DNA from: CAYOUV01 sp963790075
Lineage (GTDB): Bacteria; Chloroflexota; Anaerolineae; Anaerolineales; Villigracilaceae
DNA: 64,000 nucleotides
Assembly (NCBI GenBank): GCA_963790075.1
Contig: CAWBNG010000009.1
Coordinates: 248,001 to 312,000, forward strand
Direction: 5' to 3'
Shown: piece by piece, positions 7,150 to 16,671 of the stretch
How positions within the stretch are numbered: the stretch's first letter is position 1
How the letters are laid out: each line of letters begins with the position of its first letter
Made by a program: the position numbers and the translations under genes
The notes under the pieces: generated by a model
What the model saw: the letters and a program-made list of their open reading frames with translations, nothing else
Told to the model about the DNA's origin: nothing
The model's database searches: none

Positions 7150-9658
7150 TTTCCGCCTTCTTTGTAGCGTTAGTTTGTTTATTTCCGTGTTTCCTGCTCG
7201 AGCTACGCTTTTTCTCCAATGCGGCTTCCAAAACATCATCCATGGTTTCGGCCAAAACAAATTTCATGGATTTTCTAATTTCATCAGGAACATCATCCAA
7301 GTCCATTTCATTTCGCTTGGGCAAGATCACCGTCTTTAAACCAAATCGGTGGGCAGCTAAAACCTTTTCCTTTAAACCGCCAATCGGCAGCACCTGTCCC
7401 CGCAGTGTGATCTCGCCGGTCATCCCAACCCGAGAGCGGACTTTGCGCCTTGAAATCAGCGAGACAAGCGAAGTTGCCATCGTCACGCCAGCGGATGGGC
7501 CGTCTTTAGGTTGTGCACCAGCCGGGATATGCAGGTGGATGTCCGTTTTTTCGAAAAAATTCTTGTCCAAACCGAGTTGCTCGGCCCGCGAGCGGACAAA
7601 GGACAACGCTGCTTGAGCAGACTCTTGCATGACATTTCCAACCGATCCCGTGATTCGAAATCCCTTACTCCCGGGCATTTTCGTCGATTCGATAAAGAGT
7701 ACGTCACCACCATAGGGGGTCCAGGCCAAGCCGGGAACCACACCGGGGATGCTTGTCCTCAGGCTCAACTCATCAGGTCCGAGATAGATCGGGTTTTCCA
7801 AATATTCCTGGACGGCTTCGGGTTTTATAGCATACTTTTCACCCTTACCTTCAGCAATCCGCGTGCCAACTTTGCGACAAATCGCACCGATTTGCCGTTC
7901 CAGGTTACGCACACCAGCTTCACGCGTGTATTCGCTGATTATGGTCCTCAAAGCCTTGTCGCTAAATTTAATCTCGCCTGGACGCAGGCTGTTCTCGCGG
8001 ATCTGGCGCGGAATCAGATAACCCTTGGCAATCGCGACTTTTTCACCCTCGGTATAACCAGAGATGCTGATGATTTCCATGCGGTCGCGCAAAGGTCCGG
8101 GTACAGTCTCTAGGGTATTTGCAGTGGTAATGAACATGACCTGTGATAGATCATATGCCACTTCCAGATAATGGTCGCGGAATTCCACGTTTTGTTCAGG
8201 ATCTAAGACTTCCAGCAATGCAGAGGCGGGATCGCCATGAAAATCAAATACCAGCTTGTCAATTTCGTCCAGCACAAAAACCGGGTTATGGCTTTCCGCC
8301 CGCCGCAAAGCCTGCAAGATACGTCCAGGCATGGCGCCAATATATGTGCGGCGATGTCCGCGAATTTCTGCTTCATCACGCACGCCTCCCAGAGAAATCC
8401 GAATGAATTTTCGTCCCATGGAACGCGCAATCGATCGCCCCAAAGAAGTTTTTCCTACCCCGGGCGGCCCCACAAAACATAGAATTACACCTTCTCGCTC
8501 ACGGCGGATCCTGTCCTGGTTTGGTTGTTTGATTTCATCCTGGCGTTCAATGCGCAATTTACGGATTGCCAGAAATTCCAGGATCCGCTCTTTAACATCC
8601 TCCAGGCCAAAATGGTCCTGATCAAGGATTTTCCGGGCATGATCAATATCCAGATTGTCGCTGGTATTTACCGACCAAGGTAACGAGACCAGCCAATCCA
8701 AATACGTGCGGATAACACCGTATTCAGCAGCTGCGGTTGGCAAGCGCGATAGTCGGTCCAATTCACGAAGAGCCTGCTTATTGGCTTCTTCCGGCATTTT
8801 AGCAGCTTCGATTTTTGAGCGGAATTCTTCAACTTCAACCGCCTGTTCGTCCTTTTCGCCAAGTTCCTTCTGGATGGCCTTAAGCTGCTCACGTAAAAAA
8901 TAATCGCGCTGAACTTTCTCAATTTCTTCGCGAGCCTCGTTTTGAATTTTCTGGCCCAGCGTAAGGACCTCTGACTCGCGCACCAGCAAATTGATTAATT
9001 TGCGCAATTTTTCTGTAGTTGAATCCAATTCGAGGATTTTTTGTGCATCGTTAAGTTCGATGCGCTGGAAATTGGCAATCGTATATGCGGTTTGCAATGG
9101 ATCTTCGATAGATGAAATCGAAGCGACTAACTCTTCCGGGAAGGAAGGGATCATCGTCGTGATTTCGACAAACTGATCACGTGCATTGCGCGCCAATGCC
9201 TCGGCTTCCAAACCTTTTTCAACTATTTCAGGCGCCGGCCGAACCCTGGCTTTGAGATAAGGTTCTGTCTCGACATACTCATCAACCTGGATGCGTTCTA
9301 AGCCCTGCACCAGGAGACGGATTGTGCCATCCGGAGCACGTAGCAATCGATGGACTGTTGCCAGGGTTCCGTACCGGTACAGTTCTTTCGGACCCGGCAG
9401 CTCAAGTTCCGGATCTCGAGAAGCAACCAATCCGACCAGTTTCGTATCGCTGGCCACCACCTCATCGATCAGTTTAATGGACCGTTCTTGTCCGACGGTC
9501 AACGGCACCGCAGTTTGCGGGTAAACCACCACCCCGCGTAACGGCAGGATAGGCAGCACTTCCGGAATCTTTGAGTTCTCCTCGTGACCGGACACCTGTT
9601 TGATTTCTTCGGTCTCTGGTTCTTTTTTCTGGACTAAGGCTGAAAAGACAGACGGCAT
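7142..9658 (-). CDS. lon: ATP-dependent protease Lon
   Basis: An AAA+ serine protease that degrades misfolded and regulatory proteins in the cytoplasm. Domain order: LON substrate-binding domain (ILPLRGVVVYP onward), coiled region, AAA+ module with Walker A GPPGVGKTS and Walker B VFVLDEID, and a C-terminal protease with catalytic Ser in PKDGPSAGV and Lys in LKEKVLAAHR. ATG 9658 is chosen because TTGGAG stands 6 nt before it and gives a typical 838 residues; an in-frame ATG at 9742 would add 28 residues but has no clear ribosome site. It follows hsp20 and precedes a receiver gene, forming a protein-quality unit. Confidence 0.95.
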   Translation of the reverse strand: MPSVFSALVQKKEPETEEIKQVSGHEENSKIPEVLPILPLRGVVVYPQTAVPLTVGQERSIKLIDEVVASDTKLVGLVASRDPELELPGPKELYRYGTLATVHRLLRAPDGTIRLLVQGLERIQVDEYVETEPYLKARVRPAPEIVEKGLEAEALARNARDQFVEITTMIPSFPEELVASISSIEDPLQTAYTIANFQRIELNDAQKILELDSTTEKLRKLINLLVRESEVLTLGQKIQNEAREEIEKVQRDYFLREQLKAIQKELGEKDEQAVEVEEFRSKIEAAKMPEEANKQALRELDRLSRLPTAAAEYGVIRTYLDWLVSLPWSVNTSDNLDIDHARKILDQDHFGLEDVKERILEFLAIRKLRIERQDEIKQPNQDRIRREREGVILCFVGPPGVGKTSLGRSIARSMGRKFIRISLGGVRDEAEIRGHRRTYIGAMPGRILQALRRAESHNPVFVLDEIDKLVFDFHGDPASALLEVLDPEQNVEFRDHYLEVAYDLSQVMFITTANTLETVPGPLRDRMEIISISGYTEGEKVAIAKGYLIPRQIRENSLRPGEIKFSDKALRTIISEYTREAGVRNLERQIGAICRKVGTRIAEGKGEKYAIKPEAVQEYLENPIYLGPDELSLRTSIPGVVPGLAWTPYGGDVLFIESTKMPGSKGFRITGSVGNVMQESAQAALSFVRSRAEQLGLDKNFFEKTDIHLHIPAGAQPKDGPSAGVTMATSLVSLISRRKVRSRVGMTGEITLRGQVLPIGGLKEKVLAAHRFGLKTVILPKRNEMDLDDVPDEIRKSMKFVLAETMDDVLEAALEKKRSSSRKHGNKQTNATKKAENG

Positions 9659-9748
9659 AAATAACTCCAAGAGTGATACGTCGTTTTCCCAGATCCAATC
9701 AAATAATTCGGTGAAGCTTGTGAGCCAACGTTGGGCAGCCATGTAAAC

Positions 9749-10162
9749 TTACTCAGTATCCTTAATCTCTATCCGGCTTGGTTGCACCTTGGGCAATGTC
9801 ACTGTTAAAATACCGTTTTCATACTCTGCCCGGGATTTTTCATAATCGACCAGCCCCGGTAAACCCACTGCCGTTAAGAATTTCCCAAAACGAATTTCCA
9901 TTTGATGGTAGGCGCGCCGTTCGGGTATTTCTGAACGGACACCGCTAATCACGAGAATATGATCCTCGACATTGACTGTAAAATCTTCCTCATCCGCTCC
10001 TGCGATTTCCACACGGACAATGTATTTGTCATCCGTCTCATACAAGTCTGTTGGAGGACTCCAGATATTTGAATTGACTTGAAAGCGCCAACCAATTGCA
10101 CTCTTCACCTTGTGCTGATCAGAGACAGAAGAAGATTGAGGTTTTTTATTCACCGGAGGCAT
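9749..10162 (-). CDS. Hsp20-family small heat shock protein
   Basis: A 137-residue holdase. The alpha-crystallin domain runs from about residue 34 to 130, with the A-x-x-x-G-x-L motif seen as YENGILTVTLPK and the C-terminal anchoring motif SRIEI (I-x-I type). A strong AAGGAG precedes the ATG. It is the gene before lon on the same strand with a short gap, so holding and degradation of unfolded proteins appear co-expressed. No CIRCE or HrcA-type repeat is visible upstream. Confidence 0.93.
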   Translation of the reverse strand: MPPVNKKPQSSSVSDQHKVKSAIGWRFQVNSNIWSPPTDLYETDDKYIVRVEIAGADEEDFTVNVEDHILVISGVRSEIPERRAYHQMEIRFGKFLTAVGLPGLVDYEKSRAEYENGILTVTLPKVQPSRIEIKDTE

Positions 10163-10214
10163 CGCAAACTCCTTATTGATACCCTTTGATTTTCAGGCTG
10201 GAGCCGCATCTCAA

Positions 10215-10739
10215 CTATGCAGACAAAACAGCCTTTGCAGCTGCCAAAACCTTTTCATAATTCGGTTCGTCACCCAGAGCAGGCATATAATCAGCATAAG
10301 TGACCTGGCCCTTAGGATCGACCACAAACACCGCTCGCCGTAAGATACGCCGTTCCTTGACCAAACAAGCATACTTTTCAGCAAAATCAGCAAACATATG
10401 GTCAGATAATACCGATACCTGATCCACCCCGGCGGCGCCGCACCAGCGCTTCTGGGTATATGGTAAATCCTCACTAATAATCAAGATCGATATATCCTTG
10501 CTCAAGGAAGCTGCTTCTTGGTTAAATCGACGGGTTTCACGATCACAAACAGAAGTGTCCAATGACGGGACGGCGGCAATGATCCGAACCTTACCTTGCG
10601 TTTTCTCCAATCCCTTGACCAGATTCCAATCCTGATCCTGAACAGTGAATTCAGGGGCCATTTGCCCGACTTTGATATCCTCACCAATGATGGTGGTGTC
10701 CTTTCCACCAAGTTGAAGCAAACCTGTACGTTCTTTCAT
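10215..10739 (-). CDS. tpx: thiol peroxidase, atypical 2-Cys peroxiredoxin
   Basis: Reduces hydroperoxides using thioredoxin. The protein is 174 residues. The peroxidatic Cys65 lies in SLDTSVCD and the resolving Cys100 in RWCGAAG, a 35-residue spacing close to that of E. coli Tpx. The N-terminus has the Tpx-type F-x-x-Q-D pattern. AAAGGAG precedes the ATG. It stands between hsp20 and a tRNA gene, in a stress-response neighbourhood. Confidence 0.92.
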   Translation of the reverse strand: MKERTGLLQLGGKDTTIIGEDIKVGQMAPEFTVQDQDWNLVKGLEKTQGKVRIIAAVPSLDTSVCDRETRRFNQEAASLSKDISILIISEDLPYTQKRWCGAAGVDQVSVLSDHMFADFAEKYACLVKERRILRRAVFVVDPKGQVTYADYMPALGDEPNYEKVLAAAKAVLSA

Positions 10740-10781
10740 AGATATCTCCTTTAAGTCTAACTATAAAATCGAATTAATGAG

Positions 10782-10854
10782 CGCCCCCGGCGGGGCTCGA
10801 ACCCACAACCTTGTGCTTAGAAGGCACCTGCTCTGTCCATTAAGCTACGGGGGC
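10782..10854 (-). tRNA. tRNA-Arg (anticodon UCU)
   Basis: A 73-nt cloverleaf. The acceptor stem pairs GCCCCCG with CGGGGGC, the anticodon loop is CTTCTAA (anticodon TCT) and the T-arm is GTGGGTTCGAGCCCCGC. The discriminator is G and no CCA is encoded. The first anticodon-stem pair appears mismatched. Confidence 0.93.
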
Positions 10855-10863
10855 GAATAAGCA

Positions 10864-11298
10864 TCACTCTGAGAAGGGGCGTATCCCTTTGTAAACCCTT
10901 GGACCGGCGAGCGTTCTCAGAATGGTCATTGCCGGACGATTAAGTCGTTCGCCAAGCTCGCGAGCATTCATTGGTTCATTTCCGTTGACCAGGAATAAGC
11001 GAAAAGCCGCCTCGACCAAGGCTGTCTGTTCGGTGACAAATTCCGGCTGCTTGGCACAATGGGTCAGCAAGATGTGCTGAACGCCATCGATGGGTCGGAC
11101 CTCTGCGGTTTCCGGGTCTACCCAATCGATCGTCTGCCCTTCCTCCCAATTTGCAAATGCCTGCTGGTGTTCTGGGCAAAGCAGACTGTTAAGATAAACG
11201 CGCCAGTCGCGATCGCTGCGCTGCCACCAGTCGAAATCCACGTGGAAAGGAGTGTCCAGCGTTGGCTTAATCAGGCTGGAACGCTTCGCATCAGTCAT
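10864..11298 (-). CDS. conserved protein of unknown function
   Basis: A 144-residue soluble protein with no family recognised. It has a CPEH motif, a THC motif, and a C-terminal segment (NARELGERLNRPAMTILRTLAG) that could form a helix-turn-helix/winged helix (inference). It overlaps the end of the upstream 532-residue gene by 4 nt, so the two are translationally coupled and presumably work together. Confidence 0.6.
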   Translation of the reverse strand: MTDAKRSSLIKPTLDTPFHVDFDWWQRSDRDWRVYLNSLLCPEHQQAFANWEEGQTIDWVDPETAEVRPIDGVQHILLTHCAKQPEFVTEQTALVEAAFRLFLVNGNEPMNARELGERLNRPAMTILRTLAGPRVYKGIRPFSE

Positions 11299-12893
11299 GA
11301 AATCTCCTTATCACGAGATTCTTCCAAACGGAAGTGTAGGTCGCCCACATGGACAAAATCGTTACGGGTGGTCAACAAGCACAACAATGGCGCAGGCGGA
11401 CAACGTCGAATAATATTGACAGCTGAATATAGTTCCTGCGCGTGTACGTGTCCCTGTGGATTTAGTTTAGTTAATTCGCGCATCATAATATTAACCAATT
11501 TGTCGAAGCTTTGGTGGTTTTTGAGCGCCTGAGCACGAGCCTGATCCACTGCCTCGACATCCGTTGCAGCTATGACCATGCGCTCGTTAAAAGCCGCAGT
11601 TACAACTTGCTTGAGCAAGGCAAATACAAGCCCGCCATCTGCACCGACGATAACCGTCCGCACCCAATCACGCGTGCTGCGGTGAGAAACCGGATCAACA
11701 ATCACTTCACCCGGCTTCTCACCGTGTCGTACACGGATCAAGTTGCCGGGAATTAATTCCTTGTTCTGGTACCATTCCCGCAACCCAAATACGTAGCGAT
11801 GCTGGCGCACAACCCACCCCGGCATGCGGTCGCCGGTTTCACCATCCACCAATGTAAAGCGGACGCGGGGGGATTCGTAGGCTGTTGGAAAGAATGTTTT
11901 TAGTCGGGCCGATACAGGCAGGGTCCCGGTTCGCCAGTGCGGATAGAGTAAACTGATAACCACTTCTTCGGCATCCTCTTCAGATGGCTGGGTCTGAACC
12001 TGGCTTAGTTCATCATCAAGTTGTGCCTCAAGTTCCAGCATCTCATCCGTTAGAACAGCGCGATCGTGATCAATCGGAATATATTTCAGGAATTCAGGAA
12101 TATCTTGTACTTCGTCCGGTTCGAGGCGCTGCAGGCACCATAAGACCTGTCCCGCGGATCCAACTTCATCAAAGCGGGTATCTTCCTGCAGGGCGTAATT
12201 CAATGAAAATTCTGCCAGCTTTGGATTTACGCCGTCGGGTAATTCAACATCCTTGAGCAGGCCTGCCGTCGGGAGCGGCTCGCCCCCGGCCATGTCCAAG
12301 ACAGCTTCAGCCAGATTTAGATGTCCAACATTGACATCCACCAGCAAGGCGCGCGGAAACCAGCGTCCAGCAATTCTGACCAGGTTATCGTCTGAAGAAA
12401 AAGCCTGATCCAATTTCTTTTCCAATCCACCGCCATACGTAGCCACGACCAATTGGGGATCGAGACTATCATCTGTGGGCGAAGCATCCGGTAATTCGTT
12501 TAGGTGATGGTCTGCAAGATTGTAGGCAAAGAATCGTTCATCTCCGCCATCCATCTCCACCGTCAAAACCCCGAATTCGTCGATCTCAGGATTGGTCCCG
12601 GGGCGCACGCCGGTAACCTTTCCCCTTTTCCACTCCAGCGCTGGAAAGGTAAGCGCATCGCCGATCTTATACTTGTCTTTCGGCAGGTAAATTTTACCGC
12701 CTGCCTTTTTCTGTTTAAGTTGAGCTTCCTGTTCGAAACGAATCCGTTCTTCCACCAACACAAATACCAACTCCCTAACCGTCATTGGTGTTTCAAGCTC
12801 AAATAGGTGATTGTGGAGGAAATCGAGGTCCTGTTTTTGAATTTCCAGGTTATCCCAGTAATCTTCTGGTAATTTTGCAGAAATTTTCATCAT
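11295..12893 (-). CDS. conserved large protein of unknown function
   Basis: A 532-residue soluble, acidic protein not assigned to a known family. The N-terminal 80 residues contain a helical segment (TVRELVFVLVEERIRFEQE) and a basic stretch. The next part (about 75-130) resembles a small beta-barrel, with KIGDALTFPALEWKRGKV. The middle is rich in Asp/Glu. An AAGG site lies before the ATG. It is divergent from the FCD regulator and coupled to the 144-residue gene. Nucleic-acid binding is only a guess. Confidence 0.6.
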   Translation of the reverse strand: MMKISAKLPEDYWDNLEIQKQDLDFLHNHLFELETPMTVRELVFVLVEERIRFEQEAQLKQKKAGGKIYLPKDKYKIGDALTFPALEWKRGKVTGVRPGTNPEIDEFGVLTVEMDGGDERFFAYNLADHHLNELPDASPTDDSLDPQLVVATYGGGLEKKLDQAFSSDDNLVRIAGRWFPRALLVDVNVGHLNLAEAVLDMAGGEPLPTAGLLKDVELPDGVNPKLAEFSLNYALQEDTRFDEVGSAGQVLWCLQRLEPDEVQDIPEFLKYIPIDHDRAVLTDEMLELEAQLDDELSQVQTQPSEEDAEEVVISLLYPHWRTGTLPVSARLKTFFPTAYESPRVRFTLVDGETGDRMPGWVVRQHRYVFGLREWYQNKELIPGNLIRVRHGEKPGEVIVDPVSHRSTRDWVRTVIVGADGGLVFALLKQVVTAAFNERMVIAATDVEAVDQARAQALKNHQSFDKLVNIMMRELTKLNPQGHVHAQELYSAVNIIRRCPPAPLLCLLTTRNDFVHVGDLHFRLEESRDKEIS

Positions 12894-12964
12894 AAGCTGC
12901 CTTGCGGAGATCGTTTTTTTGAAACATGAATACGTCCCGTACCAGTGGCAACGGGCCGTTTCTA

Positions 12965-12970
12965 ATTATA
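12965..12970 (-). promoter_or_regulatory. candidate -10 element for the unknown gene pair
   Basis: A perfect TATAAT on the minus strand, 72 nt before the ATG at 12893. No good -35 box is present at 16-18 nt, so the assignment is weak. Confidence 0.4.
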
Positions 12971-13012
12971 CCCTACCCGGAGTGACTTCCCTTAATTTCT
13001 GTAATTCAACTC

Positions 13013-13041
13013 TTGACTGCCGTTTTGCCCTATGTTATACT
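13013..13041 (+). promoter_or_regulatory. sigma-70-type promoter of the FCD regulator-kor genes
   Basis: TTGACT (13013-13018) and TATACT (13036-13041) are separated by exactly 17 nt. It lies 43 nt before the regulator ATG. Confidence 0.82.
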
Positions 13042-13043
13042 CC

Positions 13044-13055
13044 ATTCGTACGAAT
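13044..13055 (+). promoter_or_regulatory. palindromic operator at the kor promoter start site
   Basis: The perfect 12-bp palindrome ATTCGTACGAAT starts two bases after the -10 box and covers the expected transcription start. Its GT...AC core fits GntR-family operators. A second palindrome, GATTAATC (13061-13068), follows. Binding by the downstream regulator would repress its own transcription. Confidence 0.65.
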
Positions 13056-13084
13056 AATCTGATTAATCATCTTATTGAAAAAAT

Positions 13085-13768
13085 ATGCTACGTGAACGCT
13101 CGGCCTTCGACTCAATTTCCGGATTTCTCCGCTATCTGGCAAGACAAGATCAAGCGGAGACCTTCGGATTACCTTCGTTAACTGATCTGAGCCATGAATT
13201 GGGGATTAGCGTGGCAGCACTTCGCGAACAACTTGAAGTAGCCCGTGCACTCGGTCTGGTTGAGGTCAAGCCACGCACCGGCACGAAACGCTTACCTTAC
13301 ACCTTCTTACCAGCCGTCAGACAAAGCCTCGGTTATGCCATGACCCTGGATGAATCGCACTTCCAAACCTTTGCCGATTTACGCAAACACATTGAGACTG
13401 CATACTGGTTCGAAGCAGTCGAAAAGCTGACCGATGAAGATCATCAAGAGCTGAAGTCACTGATTGAGCGAGCTTGGGATAAATTACGTGGAAATCCAGT
13501 CCAGATCCCCCACGAAGAACATCGAAAATTACATTTATTGATTTATCGCCGACTAAATAACATCTTTGTTACCGGCATTCTCAATGCGTATTGGGAAGCT
13601 TACGAGGCAATTGGTTTAAATGTGTTTTCGAGCTATGACTACCTTCAGGAAGTCTGGCAGTACCACACCAAGATGGTTGAAGGCATTTGCAACGGCAATT
13701 ACGAAACTGGCTATCAAGCCTTGATGGATCACACAGATTTACTCTACCATCGTCCAGTTTCTGAGTAG
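13085..13768 (+). CDS. GntR-family transcriptional regulator, FCD type
   Basis: A 227-residue regulator. The N-terminal winged helix (about residues 25-75) reads LSHELGISVAALREQLEVARALGLVEVKPRTGTKRL, in two recognisable helices. The C-terminal all-helical part (about 90-225) has FADLRKHIETAYW, an EEHRKLH segment and a late YHTKMVEGICNGNYE, the His/Asp-bearing features of the FCD ligand domain. It sits 30 nt upstream of korA under a promoter with its own operator-like palindrome, so it most likely senses an organic acid and controls korAB. Confidence 0.82.
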   Translation: MLRERSAFDSISGFLRYLARQDQAETFGLPSLTDLSHELGISVAALREQLEVARALGLVEVKPRTGTKRLPYTFLPAVRQSLGYAMTLDESHFQTFADLRKHIETAYWFEAVEKLTDEDHQELKSLIERAWDKLRGNPVQIPHEEHRKLHLLIYRRLNNIFVTGILNAYWEAYEAIGLNVFSSYDYLQEVWQYHTKMVEGICNGNYETGYQALMDHTDLLYHRPVSE

Positions 13769-13798
13769 TAATATAAATCATTTGCAACGAGGAGACGT

Positions 13799-15610
13799 AT
13801 GTCCGAAAGAATCGTAAATGACTTCTCGATCACCGTTGGCACAATCAATGGTTCAGGGAGCCAAACTGCAAACACAACTATCCTACGCGCCTTGTTCAAG
13901 ATGGGAATTCCAGTCTCTGGCAAGAACCTGTTCCCATCCAACATTCAAGGCCTCCCGACCTGGTACACCATCCGCATTAGCCGGGATGGATTTATCGCCC
14001 GCCGCGAAGAACACGAGATCGTAATTGCAATGAACCCGAACTCCTTCGCGCGCGATCTGGCTGATGTAATGCCGGGTGGCGCTTTCTTTTATGCTGACGA
14101 TATCAAATTAGACATTACCCGGGACGACATTGTCGCCTATCCGATGCCAGTTAAGGAGATTGTCCGTTCACAGGATATTCCGTCCAGCCTGCGCGACTTG
14201 GTCGCGAATATGGTCTATGTTGGCATATTGTCCCAGATGATCGGCATTGATCACAACAAAATCAAGCAGGCGCTGGATTTCCATTTTAAAGGCCGTCAAA
14301 AACCAATCGACATGAACTACAATGTAGTGAAACTTGCCGCAGATTGGGCGGCTGAAAATCTGGAGAAGCAGGACCCGTATTTTGTCGAGCCGCTTGACAA
14401 GACGGATGGGATGATCATGGCGGACGGCAATACAGCCTCCGCACTCGGGGCAATCTACGGCGGCGTTCAATTTGTATCCTGGTACCCGATTACGCCAGCA
14501 TCCAGCCTGGCAGAATCCTTGATTGAATATCTCCCCACACTCCGCAAAAGCGATGACGGCAAACACACCTATGCTGTCGTCCAAGCGGAAGATGAACTGG
14601 CTGCAATCGGCATGGCAATCGGCGCGGGCTGGGGCGGATTGCGTGCCATGACTTCGACATCCGGGCCCGGCCTGAGCCTGATGACCGAATTCGTCGGTCT
14701 GGCATATTACGCGGAAGTTCCGGTCGTGGTGTGGGACGTGCAACGGGTCGGACCCAGCACCGGCATGCCCACCCGCACTTCGCAGGGGGATTTGACTTTC
14801 GTGCATTCCATGGGTCACGGCGATACCGAACAAATTATCCTGTTACCTGGCTCCGCCAATGAATGCTTCGAGTTCGGTTGGCGAGCCTTCGACGCAGCCG
14901 AACGCCTCCAGGCTCCGGTTTTTGTCCTGAGCGACCTGGATCTTGGCATGAACCAATGGATGACCGAACCTTTCAAATACCCTGACACACCGATGGATCG
15001 CGGCAAAGTCCTGAGCGAACAAGATCTGGAAAAGCTAAAAGGCGATTGGGGCCGTTATCGCGATGTTGATGGAGACGGTATCCCCTACCGCACTTTACCG
15101 GGCAACACCCATCAAGCCGCACCTTATTTTCTGCGCGGAACTGGCCACAACGAAAACGCCCGTTACAGCGAGGATCCGAATGTCTGGGTACGGAATATGG
15201 AACGCCTCAAAAAGAAATACCAGACTGCCAAACAATATCTTCCCAAACCCATCGCCCATAACATGGCTGGCGCCAAGATTGGCATCATCGCTTTCGGTTC
15301 GACGGATGCGGCAATAAAAGAAGCGCAACAGCAATTGGCAGATAATCACAAAGTCAAAACCGATTTCCTGCGATTGCGCGCAATCCCGTTCGCAGACGAA
15401 GTCAAAGAATTCATCGAAACACACGACCAAGTTTACGTGCTCGAGATGAATCGTGACGGACAAATGCATCAGTTACTGACACTTGCCTTCACTAAATTTG
15501 CCCCCAAATTGGTATCCATCGCTTTCAATGATGGTCTGCCGCCGACAGCTAAATGGGTACGCGAAAGTATATTAGTAAAAGTGAGCACCCTCGCAAAGGA
15601 GGTACGCTAA
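13799..15610 (+). CDS. korA: 2-oxoacid:ferredoxin oxidoreductase, alpha (gamma-alpha fused) subunit
   Basis: A 603-residue subunit of a KorAB-type enzyme that oxidatively decarboxylates a 2-oxoacid (probably 2-oxoglutarate) to acyl-CoA while reducing ferredoxin. The N-terminal 190 residues are the gamma domain (VGTINGSGSQTAN...MGIPVSGKNLFPSN); the rest is the pyrimidine-binding alpha domain (WYPITPASSLAES...VVQAEDELAAIGMAIGA) and the C-terminal transketolase-like domain. GAGGAG lies before the ATG. It is followed by korB after 1 nt. Substrate choice among Kor/Vor/Por types cannot be fixed from sequence alone. Confidence 0.9.
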   Translation: MSERIVNDFSITVGTINGSGSQTANTTILRALFKMGIPVSGKNLFPSNIQGLPTWYTIRISRDGFIARREEHEIVIAMNPNSFARDLADVMPGGAFFYADDIKLDITRDDIVAYPMPVKEIVRSQDIPSSLRDLVANMVYVGILSQMIGIDHNKIKQALDFHFKGRQKPIDMNYNVVKLAADWAAENLEKQDPYFVEPLDKTDGMIMADGNTASALGAIYGGVQFVSWYPITPASSLAESLIEYLPTLRKSDDGKHTYAVVQAEDELAAIGMAIGAGWGGLRAMTSTSGPGLSLMTEFVGLAYYAEVPVVVWDVQRVGPSTGMPTRTSQGDLTFVHSMGHGDTEQIILLPGSANECFEFGWRAFDAAERLQAPVFVLSDLDLGMNQWMTEPFKYPDTPMDRGKVLSEQDLEKLKGDWGRYRDVDGDGIPYRTLPGNTHQAAPYFLRGTGHNENARYSEDPNVWVRNMERLKKKYQTAKQYLPKPIAHNMAGAKIGIIAFGSTDAAIKEAQQQLADNHKVKTDFLRLRAIPFADEVKEFIETHDQVYVLEMNRDGQMHQLLTLAFTKFAPKLVSIAFNDGLPPTAKWVRESILVKVSTLAKEVR

Positions 15611-15611
15611 C

Positions 15612-16661
15612 ATGGCGACCAATCTTCCAATGGCCGGCACAAACGCCAACCTAAACTCAATCGGCTTAAGCAAAAACGATTATCGCGGTAATCCGAGTAC
15701 GTTATGCCAGGGCTGCGGACATAATTCGATTTCCAGCCAGATCATTTCTGCCTGTTACGAGATGGATCTTGCCCCGGAAAATGTTGTCAAATTCAGCGGT
15801 ATTGGCTGTTCGAGTAAATCCCCGACATACTTCCTGAATCGCTCCTTCGGCTTTAACGGTCTGCATGGACGCATGCCCTCTGTAGCCACCGGCGCCCTTT
15901 TTGCAGATTCCCACTTACGCGGGATTGGCATCTCGGGTGATGGTGACAGCGCCAGCATCGGCCTGGGCCAATTCAAGCACGCCATACGCCGTAATGTGCC
16001 CCTGGTTTACATCGTCGAGAACAATGGCGTTTATGGGCTGACCAAAGGTCAATTCTCAGCCACCGCGGAAGTCGGATTGCGGCTGAAACATCAGGGCACC
16101 AATACCTATATGCCGATCGACATTGCCTGGGAAGCGCTGGTTGGGAATGCCACCTTCGTGGCACGGTCCTTTGCCGGCGACCCCAAACAGGTCAAAGAAT
16201 TGATCAAGGCAGCCTTGGGCCACAACGGCATCGCTGTCCTGGATATCATCAGCCCGTGCGTGACCTTCAACAATCAGGATGACGCATTTCACTCTTACTC
16301 GTGGGGCAAAGAACACGAAGCCCCACTTCATGAATTGTCCTTTGTGCCACCCGCCGAAGAGATCATGGTTGACTACGAAGAAGGCGAGGACAAGGAGGTC
16401 ACGCTGCACGATGGCTCGGTGATCATCCTGAAGAAGCTGGATCGCGACTACGATCCGACCGACCGCTCCGCTGCCATCGACGTTTTAGAGGAAGCCAATT
16501 CCTGCAACTGTCTGCTTACCGGCCTAATCTACGTCGAGCCAGACAAGCCATCCCTGACCGATTTATACGAACTAACGGATAAACCGCTCAACCGGTTGGA
16601 AGAATCCGATCTACGGCCCAAGCCGGAGACGATCAAAGAGATCAACGATTTGATGTTCTAA
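15612..16661 (+). CDS. korB: 2-oxoacid:ferredoxin oxidoreductase, beta subunit
   Basis: A 349-residue thiamine-pyrophosphate subunit, partner of KorA. The CQGCGH motif (Cys32, Cys35) belongs to the cluster-binding set, with a further Cys in GIGCSSKSPTYF. The TPP/Mg motif is GISGDGDSASIG...ENNGVYGLTKGQ. A strong terminator closes the unit 10 nt after the stop. No ferredoxin-like delta subunit is attached, consistent with the two-subunit Kor type that uses a separate ferredoxin. Confidence 0.92.
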   Translation: MATNLPMAGTNANLNSIGLSKNDYRGNPSTLCQGCGHNSISSQIISACYEMDLAPENVVKFSGIGCSSKSPTYFLNRSFGFNGLHGRMPSVATGALFADSHLRGIGISGDGDSASIGLGQFKHAIRRNVPLVYIVENNGVYGLTKGQFSATAEVGLRLKHQGTNTYMPIDIAWEALVGNATFVARSFAGDPKQVKELIKAALGHNGIAVLDIISPCVTFNNQDDAFHSYSWGKEHEAPLHELSFVPPAEEIMVDYEEGEDKEVTLHDGSVIILKKLDRDYDPTDRSAAIDVLEEANSCNCLLTGLIYVEPDKPSLTDLYELTDKPLNRLEESDLRPKPETIKEINDLMF

Positions 16662-16671
16662 ATCAAAGGTC

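Noticed and set aside
14168..14833. A 221-codon open frame antisense to korA
   Set aside because: It lies fully inside korA, has no ribosome site or family features, and arises from the codon bias of the real gene.
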